From: Scybalomonas sp905214925
GTDB lineage: Bacteria; Bacillota; Clostridia; Lachnospirales; Lachnospiraceae
Length of the DNA stretch: 60,640 nucleotides
Assembly (NCBI GenBank): GCA_905214925.1
Contig: CAJMOB010000022.1
Coordinates: 1 to 60,640, forward strand
Direction: 5' to 3'
The translations under genes and the position numbers were made by a program. Under the pieces are notes generated by a model. It was not told the origin of the DNA. It saw nothing but the letters and a program-made list of their open reading frames with translations, and searched no databases. Below are positions 1 to 8,522 of the stretch, in pieces (position 1 is the first letter of the stretch; each line of letters starts with the position of its first letter).

Positions 1-618
1 GCTGAGATTCTCGGAAGAAACTATGAAGATATGAAAATTATTGTATGCCATCTTGGAAACGGTGCAAGTGTTTGTGCAGTAGATCATGGAAAATCTGTAG
101 ATACAAGTATGGGATTCACACCACTTGAAGGTCTTATCATGGGAACAAGAAGTGGAGATATCGATCCAGCCATCATCGAATATGTTGCAGGAAAAGAAAA
201 TCTTTCTTTAAAAGAAATGATGAACGTTCTCAACAAAAAATCAGGAGTTTTAGGTCTTTCCGGTGTATCTAGTGACTTCCGTGATATCGAAGATGCAAGA
301 GATAATGGAAATGAACAAGCAAGACTTACTTTAGATATTTTCCGTTACCATGTAGCAAAATATATTGGTTCTTATGCAGCAGCTATGAATGGTGTTGATG
401 CAATCGTGTTCACAGCTGGTCTTGGTGAAAACGATCCATTAACAAGAGAAGAAGTTTGCTCTTATTTAGGATTCATGGGAGTAGAATTTGATTCTTCTGT
501 TAATAACTTTAGAGGAGAAGAACGTGTAATTTCAACACCAGATTCTAAAGTAAAAGTTCTTTGTGTTCCTACAAATGAAGAGCTTATGATTGCAAGAGAT
601 ACCGTTGCGTTAGTATAA
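1..618 (+). CDS. ackA: Acetate kinase, C-terminal part (5' end outside window)
   Basis: This is the last 205 residues of acetate kinase, which interconverts acetyl phosphate + ADP and acetate + ATP in the cytoplasm. The frame is open from base 1, so the gene starts upstream and the ATG at 31 is internal. Family motifs are visible: HLGNGAS near the start of the fragment, then GFTPLEGLIMGTRSGDIDP, and FTAGLGEN near the C-terminus, all in the usual ASKHA-fold order. The protein ends at the normal family terminus. An intrinsic terminator follows directly. pta commonly lies upstream of ackA in Clostridia but is not in this window. Confidence 0.97.
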   Translation, partial: AEILGRNYEDMKIIVCHLGNGASVCAVDHGKSVDTSMGFTPLEGLIMGTRSGDIDPAIIEYVAGKENLSLKEMMNVLNKKSGVLGLSGVSSDFRDIEDARDNGNEQARLTLDIFRYHVAKYIGSYAAAMNGVDAIVFTAGLGENDPLTREEVCSYLGFMGVEFDSSVNNFRGEERVISTPDSKVKVLCVPTNEELMIARDTVALV

Positions 619-627
619 GAAAAAGGA

Positions 628-657
628 AACACGCCTAATATTAGGCGTGTTTTCGCT
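628..657 (+). terminator. Intrinsic terminator after ackA
   Basis: AACACGCCTAA (628-638) pairs perfectly with TTAGGCGTGTT (641-651), followed by TTTTCG. It ends the ackA transcript. The rest of the gap to 815 shows nothing recognisable. Confidence 0.85.
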
Positions 658-815
658 TATATGTTTCATATCGTTAGGATTTGGGAAAACTATTGAAAGT
701 AGCAGGATCCTTTGTTAAAATAAAAGAGAAACAAGAGAAAAAAGAATGAAAACCTTGAATTTATGCGGACAAGAAGGTGTCAAGTAAAAATACTTGTCTA
801 ATTTTAAAAATTGTG

Positions 816-844
816 TTGACAAACAGAAAGGTTGTATGTATAAT
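816..844 (+). promoter_or_regulatory. Sigma-A type promoter for yceD-rpmF
   Basis: TTGACA at 816-821 and TATAAT at 839-844 are separated by exactly 17 bases, a consensus housekeeping promoter about 30 bases before the yceD start. Confidence 0.85.
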
Positions 845-873
845 TATCAAGGTATGGAAAATTAGGAGATATT

Positions 874-1404
874 ATGCTAATAAACTTATCAGAGATTTTG
901 TCGAATCAAGCAAAAACAGAACATCATGAATGCGAAATTTGTATGGAAGATTTCGAATTCAACGGAATGCATTATCCATTTGCGGATAAGAGTCAAGTTG
1001 TTCTTGACTTAACAAGTGCGGGCAAGAAAAAAGTACGGGCAGTTGGTCATTTTGATGCAACCCTTTTACTTCCTTGTGATCGTTGTTTAGAAGATGTGAA
1101 GTGGGAATTTCCAATTTCTTTTAATAAAGTATTGGATTTCTCTGAAGACGAAGAAGACGACAACGAAGAAAATCTGACTGAAATGAGTTTTATGGAAGGC
1201 TCAGAATTGGATACAGATGTACTTGTGTATGACGAACTCGTTATGGCAATGCCAATGAAAGTTCTGTGTAAACCAGATTGTAAGGGGCTTTGCCCAGTAT
1301 GTGGTGCAAACCGCAATACTACAAAATGCGAGTGCGATACGAAGGTGCCAGATCCAAGAATGGCAGCTATTCGCGATATCTTTAACAAATCGAAGGAGGT
1401 GTAA
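874..1404 (+). CDS. yceD: YceD family protein (DUF177), 176 aa
   Basis: DUF177/YceD protein, a conserved partner gene of rpmF; in other bacteria the family is linked to 23S rRNA accumulation. The sequence has the family's paired cysteines: LPCDRC around residues 66-71 and, near the C-terminus, CKPDCKGLCPVCGANRN with a further CEC, probably a metal-binding region. The middle holds a very acidic segment (EDEEDDNEEN). The start ATG follows TTAGGAG. It sits five bases before rpmF in a two-gene operon under the 816-844 promoter. The exact molecular role is inferred from the family only. Confidence 0.92.
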   Translation: MLINLSEILSNQAKTEHHECEICMEDFEFNGMHYPFADKSQVVLDLTSAGKKKVRAVGHFDATLLLPCDRCLEDVKWEFPISFNKVLDFSEDEEDDNEENLTEMSFMEGSELDTDVLVYDELVMAMPMKVLCKPDCKGLCPVCGANRNTTKCECDTKVPDPRMAAIRDIFNKSKEV

Positions 1405-1409
1405 CGGAA

Positions 1410-1589
1410 ATGTCAATCTGTCCAAAGAATAAATCTTCTAAAGCTAGACGTGACAAACGTAGAGCAAACTGGAAAATGAGTGTACCTGGATTAGTAAAAT
1501 GCAGCAAATGTGGTGAATTAATGATGCCTCATAGAGTATGCAAAGCTTGTGGTTCTTACAACAAAAAAGAAATCATCAAAGTTGACTAA
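1410..1589 (+). CDS. rpmF: 50S ribosomal protein L32
   Basis: A 59-residue protein beginning MSICPKNKSSKARRDKRRANW, the conserved N-terminus of bacterial L32, followed by the four-cysteine zinc-ribbon form: CSKC then CKAC. L32 is a small structural protein of the large ribosomal subunit. The ATG lies nine bases after a strong AAGGAGG that overlaps the end of yceD. The cysteine-containing (C+) L32 type is typical of anaerobic Firmicutes and needs zinc. Confidence 0.97.
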   Translation: MSICPKNKSSKARRDKRRANWKMSVPGLVKCSKCGELMMPHRVCKACGSYNKKEIIKVD

Positions 1590-1616
1590 TTTAGATTAAC
1601 GAGAATAAAACCCTAT

Positions 1617-1657
1617 AAAATAAGGCTTTTCAAGAGATTGAAAGGTCTTATTTTTTT
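1617..1657 (+). terminator. Intrinsic terminator after rpmF
   Basis: AATAAG-CTTTTCAA pairs with TTGAAAG-CTTATT around a GAGA loop and is followed by a run of seven T. Between here and 1862 the DNA is AT-rich with nothing else recognised. Confidence 0.8.
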
Positions 1658-1862
1658 ACAAACTAAGAAATTATATTTCGGTCACACATTTTACATAAGT
1701 AATGTTTAAAAGAAGGAGAATAATTCTAATTATATTTTGATTGATAAATCACAAAGAATATATAATTTGCAAGATGTGTCATGGTATTAATCGCAATTAA
1801 TTGATAGAATAAAAGAGTTTACTTTTCATGCCCATAAAAAATTAATGAAAGGAATTTGATTT

Positions 1863-2357
1863 ATGAGAAAAAAGTATTTAAATTATATAAAAAAATTTTG
1901 TAAAATATTTTTTTATGTGTATTTAGTAATTCTTTTATGGAAATTATTTAAGATAAGTGGTCCAGTATTAGGTAATATACAGGGGATTTACGAAAATAGA
2001 AAGCTTGGTTTTTGGAATCTTAATTTAATGCCATTAAAAACAATAGCCGATTCTATAAAATTTTCCAATTATTCTACTATGATTTTAAATATTATAGCAT
2101 TTATTCCATTGGGTTTTCTTTATCCATTTGTTATAAATGAGAATAAAAAGATATTAACGTACATATTACATTTTTTAGTTTTTGATTTATTGATAGAAAT
2201 TGTACAATTTATCACCATGCTAGGTTTTTTTGATATCGATGATGTCCTATTAAATATGCTAGGCTTTTTACAAGGATTCATTTTATATTATATCATAAAA
2301 TATATCGATGACTTGTTTTTTATACAAGAAAAAAATAACGTTCAATTAAAAGGATAG
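1863..2357 (+). CDS. VanZ-like family membrane protein, 164 aa
   Basis: Small integral membrane protein with about four hydrophobic segments. It carries VanZ-family features: NLMPLKTI near residue 55, NIIAFIPLGFLYP near residue 78, and E-x2-Q-F followed by FDIDDVLLNMLGFLQGF near residues 121-140. VanZ proteins are linked to low-level teicoplanin resistance in one enterococcal cluster, but most homologues have no known role. AAAGGAA precedes the ATG. It is a single-gene unit, more AT-rich than its neighbours, with its own terminator. I do not infer resistance. Confidence 0.85.
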   Translation: MRKKYLNYIKKFCKIFFYVYLVILLWKLFKISGPVLGNIQGIYENRKLGFWNLNLMPLKTIADSIKFSNYSTMILNIIAFIPLGFLYPFVINENKKILTYILHFLVFDLLIEIVQFITMLGFFDIDDVLLNMLGFLQGFILYYIIKYIDDLFFIQEKNNVQLKG

Positions 2358-2413
2358 TAAATAATACATGCGTTTTGTAATAGATATAAGCAAACTTCCT
2401 AAAACTATTATTA

Positions 2414-2464
2414 GGCTTTATAGCAAAAATGAAAGACAATAATTGCTATAGAGTCTATTTTTAT
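2414..2464 (+). terminator. Probable intrinsic terminator after the VanZ-like gene
   Basis: TATAGCAA (2419-2426) pairs with TTGCTATA (2443-2450), then GAGTCTATTTTTAT. The T-tract runs straight into the dispersed repeat at 2462. Confidence 0.65.
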
Positions 2465-2654
2465 ATCATAGAAAAATTCGTCATTTTTATGTTAAAGTGA
2501 TAGATTCCTATGATATAAAAAAGCCCTACATGCAAACGATGCCCAGTTCGCAATGGGGGGATTTTTGCTCCGTAAACTGCGACCGCGCGGCAAAGTGTAG
2601 GTTGCTACAAGTTATTTAAAGTCTTGGGGAGTGTTGGGCACACACTTTGGTCTG
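2462..2654 (+). repeat. Dispersed structured repeat, copy 1
   Basis: Starts with a perfect 10-base inverted repeat, TATATCATAG (2462-2471) and CTATGATATA (2508-2517). The body is shared with the elements at 27166 and 45386: CTACATGC-AACGATGC, CGCGCGGCAAAGTGTA, GGTTGCT, AAAGTC-TGG-GAGTGT and CACACTTTG. It is richer in G+C than the surrounding DNA and lies directly on the preceding terminator's T-tract. No convincing reading frame is present. The gap from here to 2808 contains nothing else recognised. Confidence 0.75.
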
Positions 2655-2808
2655 TAAGAAATTATTTTAAAAAGCGGAATAAAATTGTTGAGAAAATTTA
2701 TTAATAGTGAAAATTCTTTAGGAGAAAAAGAAGGAAATAGCCTATATTTCATAGGAAAATAGAATATGAGGATAATAAATGGTAAATAATTTCCGATGTA
2801 AAAAATAC

Positions 2809-2838
2809 TTGACTTCTTTGGTTAGTTTGTGCTAACTT
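2809..2838 (+). promoter_or_regulatory. Promoter with inverted-repeat operator candidate before the ABC exporter
   Basis: TTGACT (2809-2814) and an extended -10, TGCTAACTT (TAACTT at 2833-2838), lie 18 bases apart. GTTAG (2821-2825) and CTAAC (2832-2836) form an inverted repeat with a six-base spacer inside the promoter, so a bound protein would block or remodel RNA polymerase. The half-site resembles metal-regulator boxes of the DtxR type, and the position suits a MerR-type regulator as well; neither is established. Confidence 0.55.
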
Positions 2839-2926
2839 CTATAGGTGAACAATATTCAGTTTCAATGAACGTTTTATCGATAAGAAAAGAAACTAGAAAA
2901 ATTTAAGAGGACAAAGGAGAAAATCG

Positions 2927-4654
2927 ATGATAAACAAACGATTGATGAAGGAAGTTCCTGAATCAAAACGCTATATCGGACGACAAGTGTTATGCCAGTG
3001 GATTATGTTGCTTTGCAATATTGTGATGGTATTAACTTGGAGTCAGTTTTTTAATCAGCTATATCAAGGGACAGCAGAGAAGAATAGCTTGTGGACAGTG
3101 ACGATGATTGCAGTTGTTTGTATTGCAATTCGTTTTTATTTTAGCAAAAAAGCGGTTAAAATGGGATTTTTAGCTGGAAAAGAAGTAAAACAGTTATTGA
3201 GAGAAAAGATTTATCGCAAGTTATTAAGACTTGGAACATCGTATCAAGAAAAAGTAGCAACTTCTGAAGTAGTACAAGTTGCTGTAGAAGGGGTAGAACA
3301 GTTAGAAACTTATTTTGGTTCCTATTTACCACAATTTTTCTATAGTATGCTAGCGCCTATTACCCTATTTATTGTATTATCTTTTGTAAGTATAAAAGCA
3401 GCCATTGTTTTATTAATTTGTGTACCGCTAATCCCAATTTCTATTATGTGTGTTCAGAAGTTTGCTAAGAAGTTATTGGCAAAGTACTGGGGACAGTATA
3501 CAAGTCTTGGAGATAGTTTCCTTGAAAATTTACAAGGAATGACAACTTTAAAAATTTATCAAGCGGATGAAAGAAAACAAGAAGAAATGAATAAAGAAGC
3601 AGAGCTATTCCGTAAAGTGACCATGCGAGTGTTAACGATGCAGTTAAATTCCATTACAATTATGGATCTCGTTGCGTTTGGAGGAGCTGGTATCGGTGCA
3701 ATTTTAGCCGTTATGGAGTTAAGAGCAGGTCATATTGGAATTGGTGGTGCTTTAAGCATTATTTTATTATCTGCAGAATTCTTTATTCCAATGAGATTGC
3801 TCGGATCTTTCTTCCACATTGCTATGAACGGTATGGCAGCAAGTGATAAAATCTTTAAATTTTTAGAATGTGAAGAAGGAAAAGAGAAAACAGAACAATT
3901 AGGAAAAGATCTTACAATTGGACTTCATCAATTACAGTTTGGATATGAAAAAGACCGCCGTATTCTTGATGGAGTTTCCGAAGAATTTGTTGCAGGAAAA
4001 TTTTATGCTTTTGTTGGAAAGAGTGGATGCGGAAAGAGTACATTAGCATCGTTAATTTGTGGAAAGCATATGGAGTATGACGGTTCCATTACGATTGGTA
4101 AAAAAGAAGTAAAGGAGATAAAGGAAGAAAGTCTTTTATCAAAAATTACATTAATTGGACATAACAGTTATTTATTTAAAGGAACTGTCCGATATAATTT
4201 ACAGTGTGATTTACCAAATGCAACAGACGAACAGCTTTGGAAAGTATTAGAACAAGTAAAATTAGCGGACTTCCTAAAAGGAGAGCAAGGCCTTGATACG
4301 GAGTTAAAAGAACAAGGAAGCAATTTCTCAGGAGGACAAAGACAAAGACTTGCTCTTGCTCGAGCGATTCTTAGAGATACTCCAATTTACATTTTCGATG
4401 AAGCGGCTTCTAATGTAGACGTGGAAAGTGAAAATGATATTATGAGTTTAATTATTGAAATGGCAAAAGAAAAAACAGTCTTTTTAATTTCTCATCGTCT
4501 TGCAAATGTTGTTTTGGCGGATAAGATTTGTGTATTAGAAAATGGTAAAATCACAGAGAGCGGAAGTCATCAAGAATTATTAGAACAGCATGGAAGCTAT
4601 GAAAATATGTGGAATCAACAGCAACAATTAGAACAGTACGGAAAGGAGGCATAA
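2927..4654 (+). CDS. ABC transporter, fused permease/ATPase, subunit 1 (CydD-like), 575 aa
   Basis: Half of a type IV (exporter-fold) ABC transporter. Six membrane segments occupy about residues 15-310, followed by a nucleotide-binding domain with Walker A GKSGCGKST near 362, signature NFSGGQRQR near 466, Walker B YIFDEAAS near 486 and H-loop ISHR. The Walker B glutamate is present, so this site looks catalytically competent. The ATG follows AAAGGAG. The partner gene starts two bases after the stop, so the two form a heterodimer. It resembles CydD, but no cytochrome bd genes are nearby; the substrate is unknown. A metal- or siderophore-related substrate is possible given the upstream inverted repeat. 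Confidence 0.88.
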   Translation: MINKRLMKEVPESKRYIGRQVLCQWIMLLCNIVMVLTWSQFFNQLYQGTAEKNSLWTVTMIAVVCIAIRFYFSKKAVKMGFLAGKEVKQLLREKIYRKLLRLGTSYQEKVATSEVVQVAVEGVEQLETYFGSYLPQFFYSMLAPITLFIVLSFVSIKAAIVLLICVPLIPISIMCVQKFAKKLLAKYWGQYTSLGDSFLENLQGMTTLKIYQADERKQEEMNKEAELFRKVTMRVLTMQLNSITIMDLVAFGGAGIGAILAVMELRAGHIGIGGALSIILLSAEFFIPMRLLGSFFHIAMNGMAASDKIFKFLECEEGKEKTEQLGKDLTIGLHQLQFGYEKDRRILDGVSEEFVAGKFYAFVGKSGCGKSTLASLICGKHMEYDGSITIGKKEVKEIKEESLLSKITLIGHNSYLFKGTVRYNLQCDLPNATDEQLWKVLEQVKLADFLKGEQGLDTELKEQGSNFSGGQRQRLALARAILRDTPIYIFDEAASNVDVESENDIMSLIIEMAKEKTVFLISHRLANVVLADKICVLENGKITESGSHQELLEQHGSYENMWNQQQQLEQYGKEA

Positions 4655-4655
4655 A

Positions 4656-6326
4656 ATGTTAAAGCAATATTGGAAAACAACTTGTAAGATGATCGGTTTA
4701 GTAAAACCCCTCACTCTTTATATGATAATAGCCATTTTAATGGGAATTGCAGGCTTTTTATGTTCTACATTTATCCCTGTATTTGGGGCTATGGGAATTT
4801 TAAATATAATTGGAATGGATACGGTTTTACCATTACAACAAATTTTTATTGCTATTTTAGCATTTGCGGTGCTTCGTGGAATTCTTCGCTATGCAGAGCA
4901 GGCAAGTAACCATTATATCGCATTCCGTTTATTGGCATTAATTCGAGATAAGTTATTTCGCGCTCTTAGAAAGCTTTGTCCAGCTAAGTTAGAAGGAAGA
5001 GATAGAGGAAACTTAATTGCACTTTTAACAGCCGATGTAGAACTGTTAGAAGTCTTTTATGCTCATACAATTTCTCCAACTGCCATTGCCATTGGGATGA
5101 GCCTTATTATGAGTATTTTTATTGGGAGTTATCATTTTGTATTAGGAATTTATGCACTATTTGCTTATCTTGTATTAGGTGCTTTTATTCCTGCCTATGT
5201 AGCAGCAAGAGGAAAAGATGTAGCGAGACAATTTCGAGATGCATCAGGAGAGCTTGGAAGCCATGTCCTTGATAGCCTTCGTGGTTTAGAAGAAAGTTTA
5301 CAATATAAAATGGGAGAGAGCCGATTAAAGGAGATGAGAGAAAAAAGTGATCATCTTGCTTCTTTAGAAAAGAAATTAAAAGAAGGAATCGGACATAATC
5401 AAGCGGTTACCAATACGATAGTTCTTGTATTGTCTGTAATATTTTTATGGATTGCTATGCATTTTGTTTCTTATGGAAGTTTGGATTTTGGTGGAATTTT
5501 AATACCATTTGTCGCCTTTGTATCCTCCTTTGGACCAGTTCTTGCCCTTGCAAACCTTGGAAGTACATTACAGCCAACGTTTGCGGCTGCCTCTCGTGTT
5601 TTTGAAATTTTAGAAGAAAAGCCAATGGTAGAAGAAGTTAAGGATGGAAAACGTCCAGAATTTACTGGTGCAAATGTATCCAATGTTAATTTCACTTATG
5701 AAACAAATGGAGATAACGTGGAGATTTTAAAAGATTTTACACTTCCAATTGAAAAAAATAAGATGATTGGTATTGTTGGAAAGAGTGGTAGTGGAAAATC
5801 TACACTATTAAAATTGTTAATGAGATTTTGGGATTGTAATAAGGGAGAGATTGCCTTATCGGATGTATCCATTAAAGATTGGGATACCGATTGGTTAAGA
5901 CAACAAGAAAGTTATATGACACAAGACACCCATCTATTCCAAGATACCATTGAAAATAACATTAAATTAGCAAAATGGGACGCTACAAAAGAAGAAATTA
6001 TTGAGGCTTGTAAAAAAGCTTCTATCCATGAGTTTATTTTATCACTACCAAACGGATATGAAACACAAGTAGGAGAACTTGGCGATACATTGTCTGGTGG
6101 AGAACGTCAAAGAATTGGGCTTGCAAGAGCATTTTTACATGATGCGCCATTCCTATTATTGGATGAGCCAACAAGTAATTTAGATAGCTTAAATGAAGCT
6201 GTTATTTTAAAATCATTAGTAGAACAAAAAGCAGAAAAAACAGTGATTTTAGTATCCCATCGGGAATCAACTATTCGTATGGCAGATGAAGTTTATCATG
6301 TACACAATGGTAGAAGAAGTTCTTAA
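4656..6326 (+). CDS. ABC transporter, fused permease/ATPase, subunit 2 (CydC-like), 556 aa
   Basis: Second half of the heterodimeric exporter. Six membrane segments occupy about residues 15-300. The ATPase domain has Walker A GKSGSGKST near 373, signature LSGGERQR near 479, Walker B FLLLDEPTSNLDS near 498 and the SHR switch histidine. Both nucleotide sites of the pair therefore look complete, unlike exporters with one degenerate site. AAGGAGG precedes the ATG, and the two-base gap to the first subunit indicates translational coupling. No regulator gene is adjacent. Substrate unknown. Confidence 0.88.
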   Translation: MLKQYWKTTCKMIGLVKPLTLYMIIAILMGIAGFLCSTFIPVFGAMGILNIIGMDTVLPLQQIFIAILAFAVLRGILRYAEQASNHYIAFRLLALIRDKLFRALRKLCPAKLEGRDRGNLIALLTADVELLEVFYAHTISPTAIAIGMSLIMSIFIGSYHFVLGIYALFAYLVLGAFIPAYVAARGKDVARQFRDASGELGSHVLDSLRGLEESLQYKMGESRLKEMREKSDHLASLEKKLKEGIGHNQAVTNTIVLVLSVIFLWIAMHFVSYGSLDFGGILIPFVAFVSSFGPVLALANLGSTLQPTFAAASRVFEILEEKPMVEEVKDGKRPEFTGANVSNVNFTYETNGDNVEILKDFTLPIEKNKMIGIVGKSGSGKSTLLKLLMRFWDCNKGEIALSDVSIKDWDTDWLRQQESYMTQDTHLFQDTIENNIKLAKWDATKEEIIEACKKASIHEFILSLPNGYETQVGELGDTLSGGERQRIGLARAFLHDAPFLLLDEPTSNLDSLNEAVILKSLVEQKAEKTVILVSHRESTIRMADEVYHVHNGRRSS

Positions 6327-6770
6327 GAAAGAAGGGGAATTGTCAACTACCCATCACCTAAAGGTAATGGGCTTGTAACTACCCAGTCGTAGTAGCGGTT
6401 TACACCTCCGACCTTTAAAATTCAATAGGTATTGTTATCTAAAGTGGTGTTACATTATAGGGTGGTTGACAGCACCCTTTACGACAAAGATTTACTCTGT
6501 CGTAACTGTATCAGGTACTATATTTCCCATGCAGTACAGTCTGTGGATGCGGTGTATATTTTACGCTCCATCCGACTCGTATGGAGCAACCTCATATATA
6601 CAGTTAGGGGTGTAGACAGAGTGCCTTTGTTGAGAGTTGCAACTAACGGTTATCTCTGTAACATATTAACTCTGTGTTTATTATAACAAAATAGTAACAT
6701 TTTGGAAAGGAGAAATGGCACTCCCTTCCACCACCGAAAGGAAGAGGGGTTCTGTGCTTGATTTAATTTT
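6327..6770 (+). other. Structured non-coding stretch with IS200/IS605-like end hairpins
   Basis: No credible gene. A chain of hairpins is visible: CCCATcACC/GGTaATGGG (6350-6371), AGGGTG/CACCCT (6459-6478), ACGACA/TGTCGT (6481-6503), GCTCCAT/ATGGAGC (6565-6587), and an end hairpin GCAC..CTTCC/GGAAG..GTGC (6718-6757). The first (CTACCCAT...TAAAGG...ATGGGCTTGTAAC) and last resemble the subterminal hairpins of IS200/IS605-TnpB elements. There is no TnpA or TnpB coding sequence, so this is either a decayed or non-autonomous element or a structured RNA. Confidence 0.45.
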
Positions 6771-7124
6771 ATGAAAATAGAAAATGAGAGACGAGAAATA
6801 GAAGAAAAGCGATTAGAAGAACAAGAAATGGTGGAAGAAATGATAGCCATTTATTGTAAAAAAAAGCATAGGACAAAAGGAGAATTATGTCCACAGTGTC
6901 AAGAACTTCTTACCTATGCAAGAGAAAGGGCAAGCAAATGCCCTTTTATGGAAACAAAAACATTTTGTTCTGCTTGTCCTGTTCACTGTTATCGAAAGGA
7001 TATGCGAGAGAAAATAAAAGAAGTGATGAAATTTTCAGGGCCAAGAATGTTGCTTCGACGTCCGCGTATGGCAATTCGTCATATGATTGTTACGATTCAG
7101 AGTAAAAGAAATAACAAAAAATAA
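6771..7124 (+). CDS. YgbA-like protein (nitrous oxide-stimulated promoter family), 117 aa
   Basis: Small cytosolic protein with a charged N-terminal helix (about residues 1-30) and a cysteine-rich centre: CPQC near 40-43, then KCPFMETKTFCSACPVHCYRKDMREKI and SGPRMLLRRPRMAIRH. This matches the YgbA family, whose enterobacterial member is induced by nitrosative stress. The start is uncertain: the ATG at 6771 has a poor ribosome site and lies just after the hairpin of the preceding structured region; the in-frame ATG at 6828 is an alternative. It is followed at 42 bases by a DUF454 gene. Confidence 0.8.
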   Translation: MKIENERREIEEKRLEEQEMVEEMIAIYCKKKHRTKGELCPQCQELLTYARERASKCPFMETKTFCSACPVHCYRKDMREKIKEVMKFSGPRMLLRRPRMAIRHMIVTIQSKRNNKK

Positions 7125-7166
7125 TAAAATTTATCATTTTAATGTAAAGAAAAAGGAGAATCGAAT

Positions 7167-7538
7167 ATGAAATTAATCTATATTTTACTTGGGTGTCTTT
7201 CCTTAGGACTTGGTGCTCTTGGGGTAGTGCTACCTTTATTACCTGCTTTTCCCTTTTTATTATTTGCAGGATTTTGTTTTGCAAAAAGTTCCAAACGGCT
7301 ACATACATGGTTTGTAAGCACAAAACTTTATAAAAATAATTTAGAGAGTTATGTAAAAGGGCAAGGAATGACGAAAAAGACAAAAATTCGTATTATGCTT
7401 TTTGTAACGATCACCATGGGAATTGGATTTTTTATGATGGATCAAGTTCCAGTAGGAAGAGTCATTTTAAGTATCGTATGGCTATTTCATATTTATTACT
7501 TTGTGTGTAAGGTAAAAACGATGAAAGTAGAGGCATAA
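7167..7538 (+). CDS. YbaN/DUF454 family inner-membrane protein, 123 aa
   Basis: Small membrane protein with two N-terminal hydrophobic segments (about residues 3-40, including GALGVVLPLLPAFPFLLFAG) and two more near 75-115. The proline-rich PLLPAFPF and CFAKSSKRLHTWF stretches are hallmarks of DUF454. AAAAAGGAG precedes the ATG. Its role is unknown; YgbA-type and DUF454 genes next to each other suggest a joint stress function, which is inference only. Confidence 0.85.
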   Translation: MKLIYILLGCLSLGLGALGVVLPLLPAFPFLLFAGFCFAKSSKRLHTWFVSTKLYKNNLESYVKGQGMTKKTKIRIMLFVTITMGIGFFMMDQVPVGRVILSIVWLFHIYYFVCKVKTMKVEA

Positions 7539-7610
7539 AAATTATTTTTCTCATAGAAGTCTTTTTTATACAAAATGTTTCTTATTTCGAGAAATCATAT
7601 TCTATATCGA

Positions 7611-7639
7611 TGGACAAAGAGGGGAAAAAACTTTATAAT
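7611..7639 (+). promoter_or_regulatory. Promoter for the FadR-type regulator
   Basis: TGGACA (7611-7616) and TATAAT (7634-7639) with a 17-base spacer, about 85 bases before the regulator start. Confidence 0.65.
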
Positions 7640-7726
7640 GTATTAATAGGGGTGAAATTGCAATCCGAATATTTTTCTTATGTAATGTATAGAATGTGAA
7701 AAAAATAACAGGAATGAGGAAGCAAC

Positions 7727-8440
7727 ATGTCAGTATCAGAGAAATCTTATGAGAAGCTAATCTCCTATGTGAAAGGAAAAATTCTTGATGGGAGCTATAA
7801 AGCGGGAGATAAATTAGAGCCAGAGAGAGATTTAGCATTACAACTTGAGATCAGTAGAAATTCCGTTCGTGAGGGAATGAGAATTCTTGAGAGAATGGGA
7901 ATTATTCAAACACATCAAGGATCTGGAAACTATATTACCACCGCAAAATTTGCAGATACGCTCACAGAAGTCATGTCGATGATGTATACATTAAATGAAA
8001 TGGGAAATGAACAGATTGGAGATTTTCGTTATACATTAGAATATGGTGCAATGTGTCTTGCTACAGTAAAGGCTACAGAGAGCCAGAAACAAAAATTACT
8101 CTATTATATGGAGCAATTGGAGAAGTCAAAAACATTAGAAGAACAAGTTGCTAATGAAAAGATTATTCACTACGTCATTATGGAAGCATCTCATAATGAT
8201 TATTTAATTGCTAATTTAAGAGCCTTAAATAAAATTATGGATATGTATATTCCAACGATGCGTTTTCGCGTTATTGATCGGTTAAATCAAGGGGCTGATG
8301 ATTTAATGAATGCCCATCGAGGTATGGTGGAAGCGGTTGTAGAAGGAAACAAAGAAAAAGGAATTGCTGCTTTAGAAGCGCATTTTCGTCTAATTCGAGA
8401 GGCAGAATTAGTAGAAAAGAAAATAATAGAGTCAGAATAG
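7727..8440 (+). CDS. GntR/FadR-subfamily transcriptional regulator (LldR-like), 237 aa
   Basis: N-terminal winged helix (about residues 5-72) with the GntR pattern LISYVKGKILDG...GDKLEPERDLALQLEISRNSVREGMRILERMGIIQTHQGSGNYIT, then an all-helical FCD effector domain. The FCD metal/ligand histidines are plausible at IIHYVI, NAHRGM and EAHFRLI. The gene lies immediately upstream of a lactate permease/oxidase operon whose promoter carries TGGT-N3-ACCA, the FadR-subfamily operator pattern, so it probably controls that operon in response to lactate or a related hydroxy acid. AUG follows ATGAGGAAG. Regulation is inferred; the family assignment is firm. Confidence 0.9.
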   Translation: MSVSEKSYEKLISYVKGKILDGSYKAGDKLEPERDLALQLEISRNSVREGMRILERMGIIQTHQGSGNYITTAKFADTLTEVMSMMYTLNEMGNEQIGDFRYTLEYGAMCLATVKATESQKQKLLYYMEQLEKSKTLEEQVANEKIIHYVIMEASHNDYLIANLRALNKIMDMYIPTMRFRVIDRLNQGADDLMNAHRGMVEAVVEGNKEKGIAALEAHFRLIREAELVEKKIIESE

Positions 8441-8446
8441 TAAAAG

Positions 8447-8522
8447 AACGATATTATCTTGCTAATACAAAAATTGATAATAAATAGACAATGTATTAGA
8501 AAGAAGGATATCGTTTTTTTAT
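8447..8522 (+). terminator. Intrinsic terminator after the regulator gene
   Basis: A long hairpin pairs AACGATAT-CTAATACA with TGTATTAG-ATATCGTT and is followed by TTTTTTTATTT, separating the regulator from the lactate operon. Confidence 0.7.

Noticed and set aside
1863..2357. Glycopeptide resistance function for the VanZ-like gene
   Set aside because: No vanHAX or regulator genes are present; VanZ-like proteins are widespread without such a role.
2927..6326. CydDC exporter serving cytochrome bd
   Set aside because: The similarity is to the general exporter fold; there are no cydAB genes and both ATPase sites are generic, so the name was not assigned.
6432..6686. 84-codon frame inside the structured region
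   Set aside because: Hairpin-rich DNA, no ribosome site, no TnpB-like or other known motif; better explained as non-coding.
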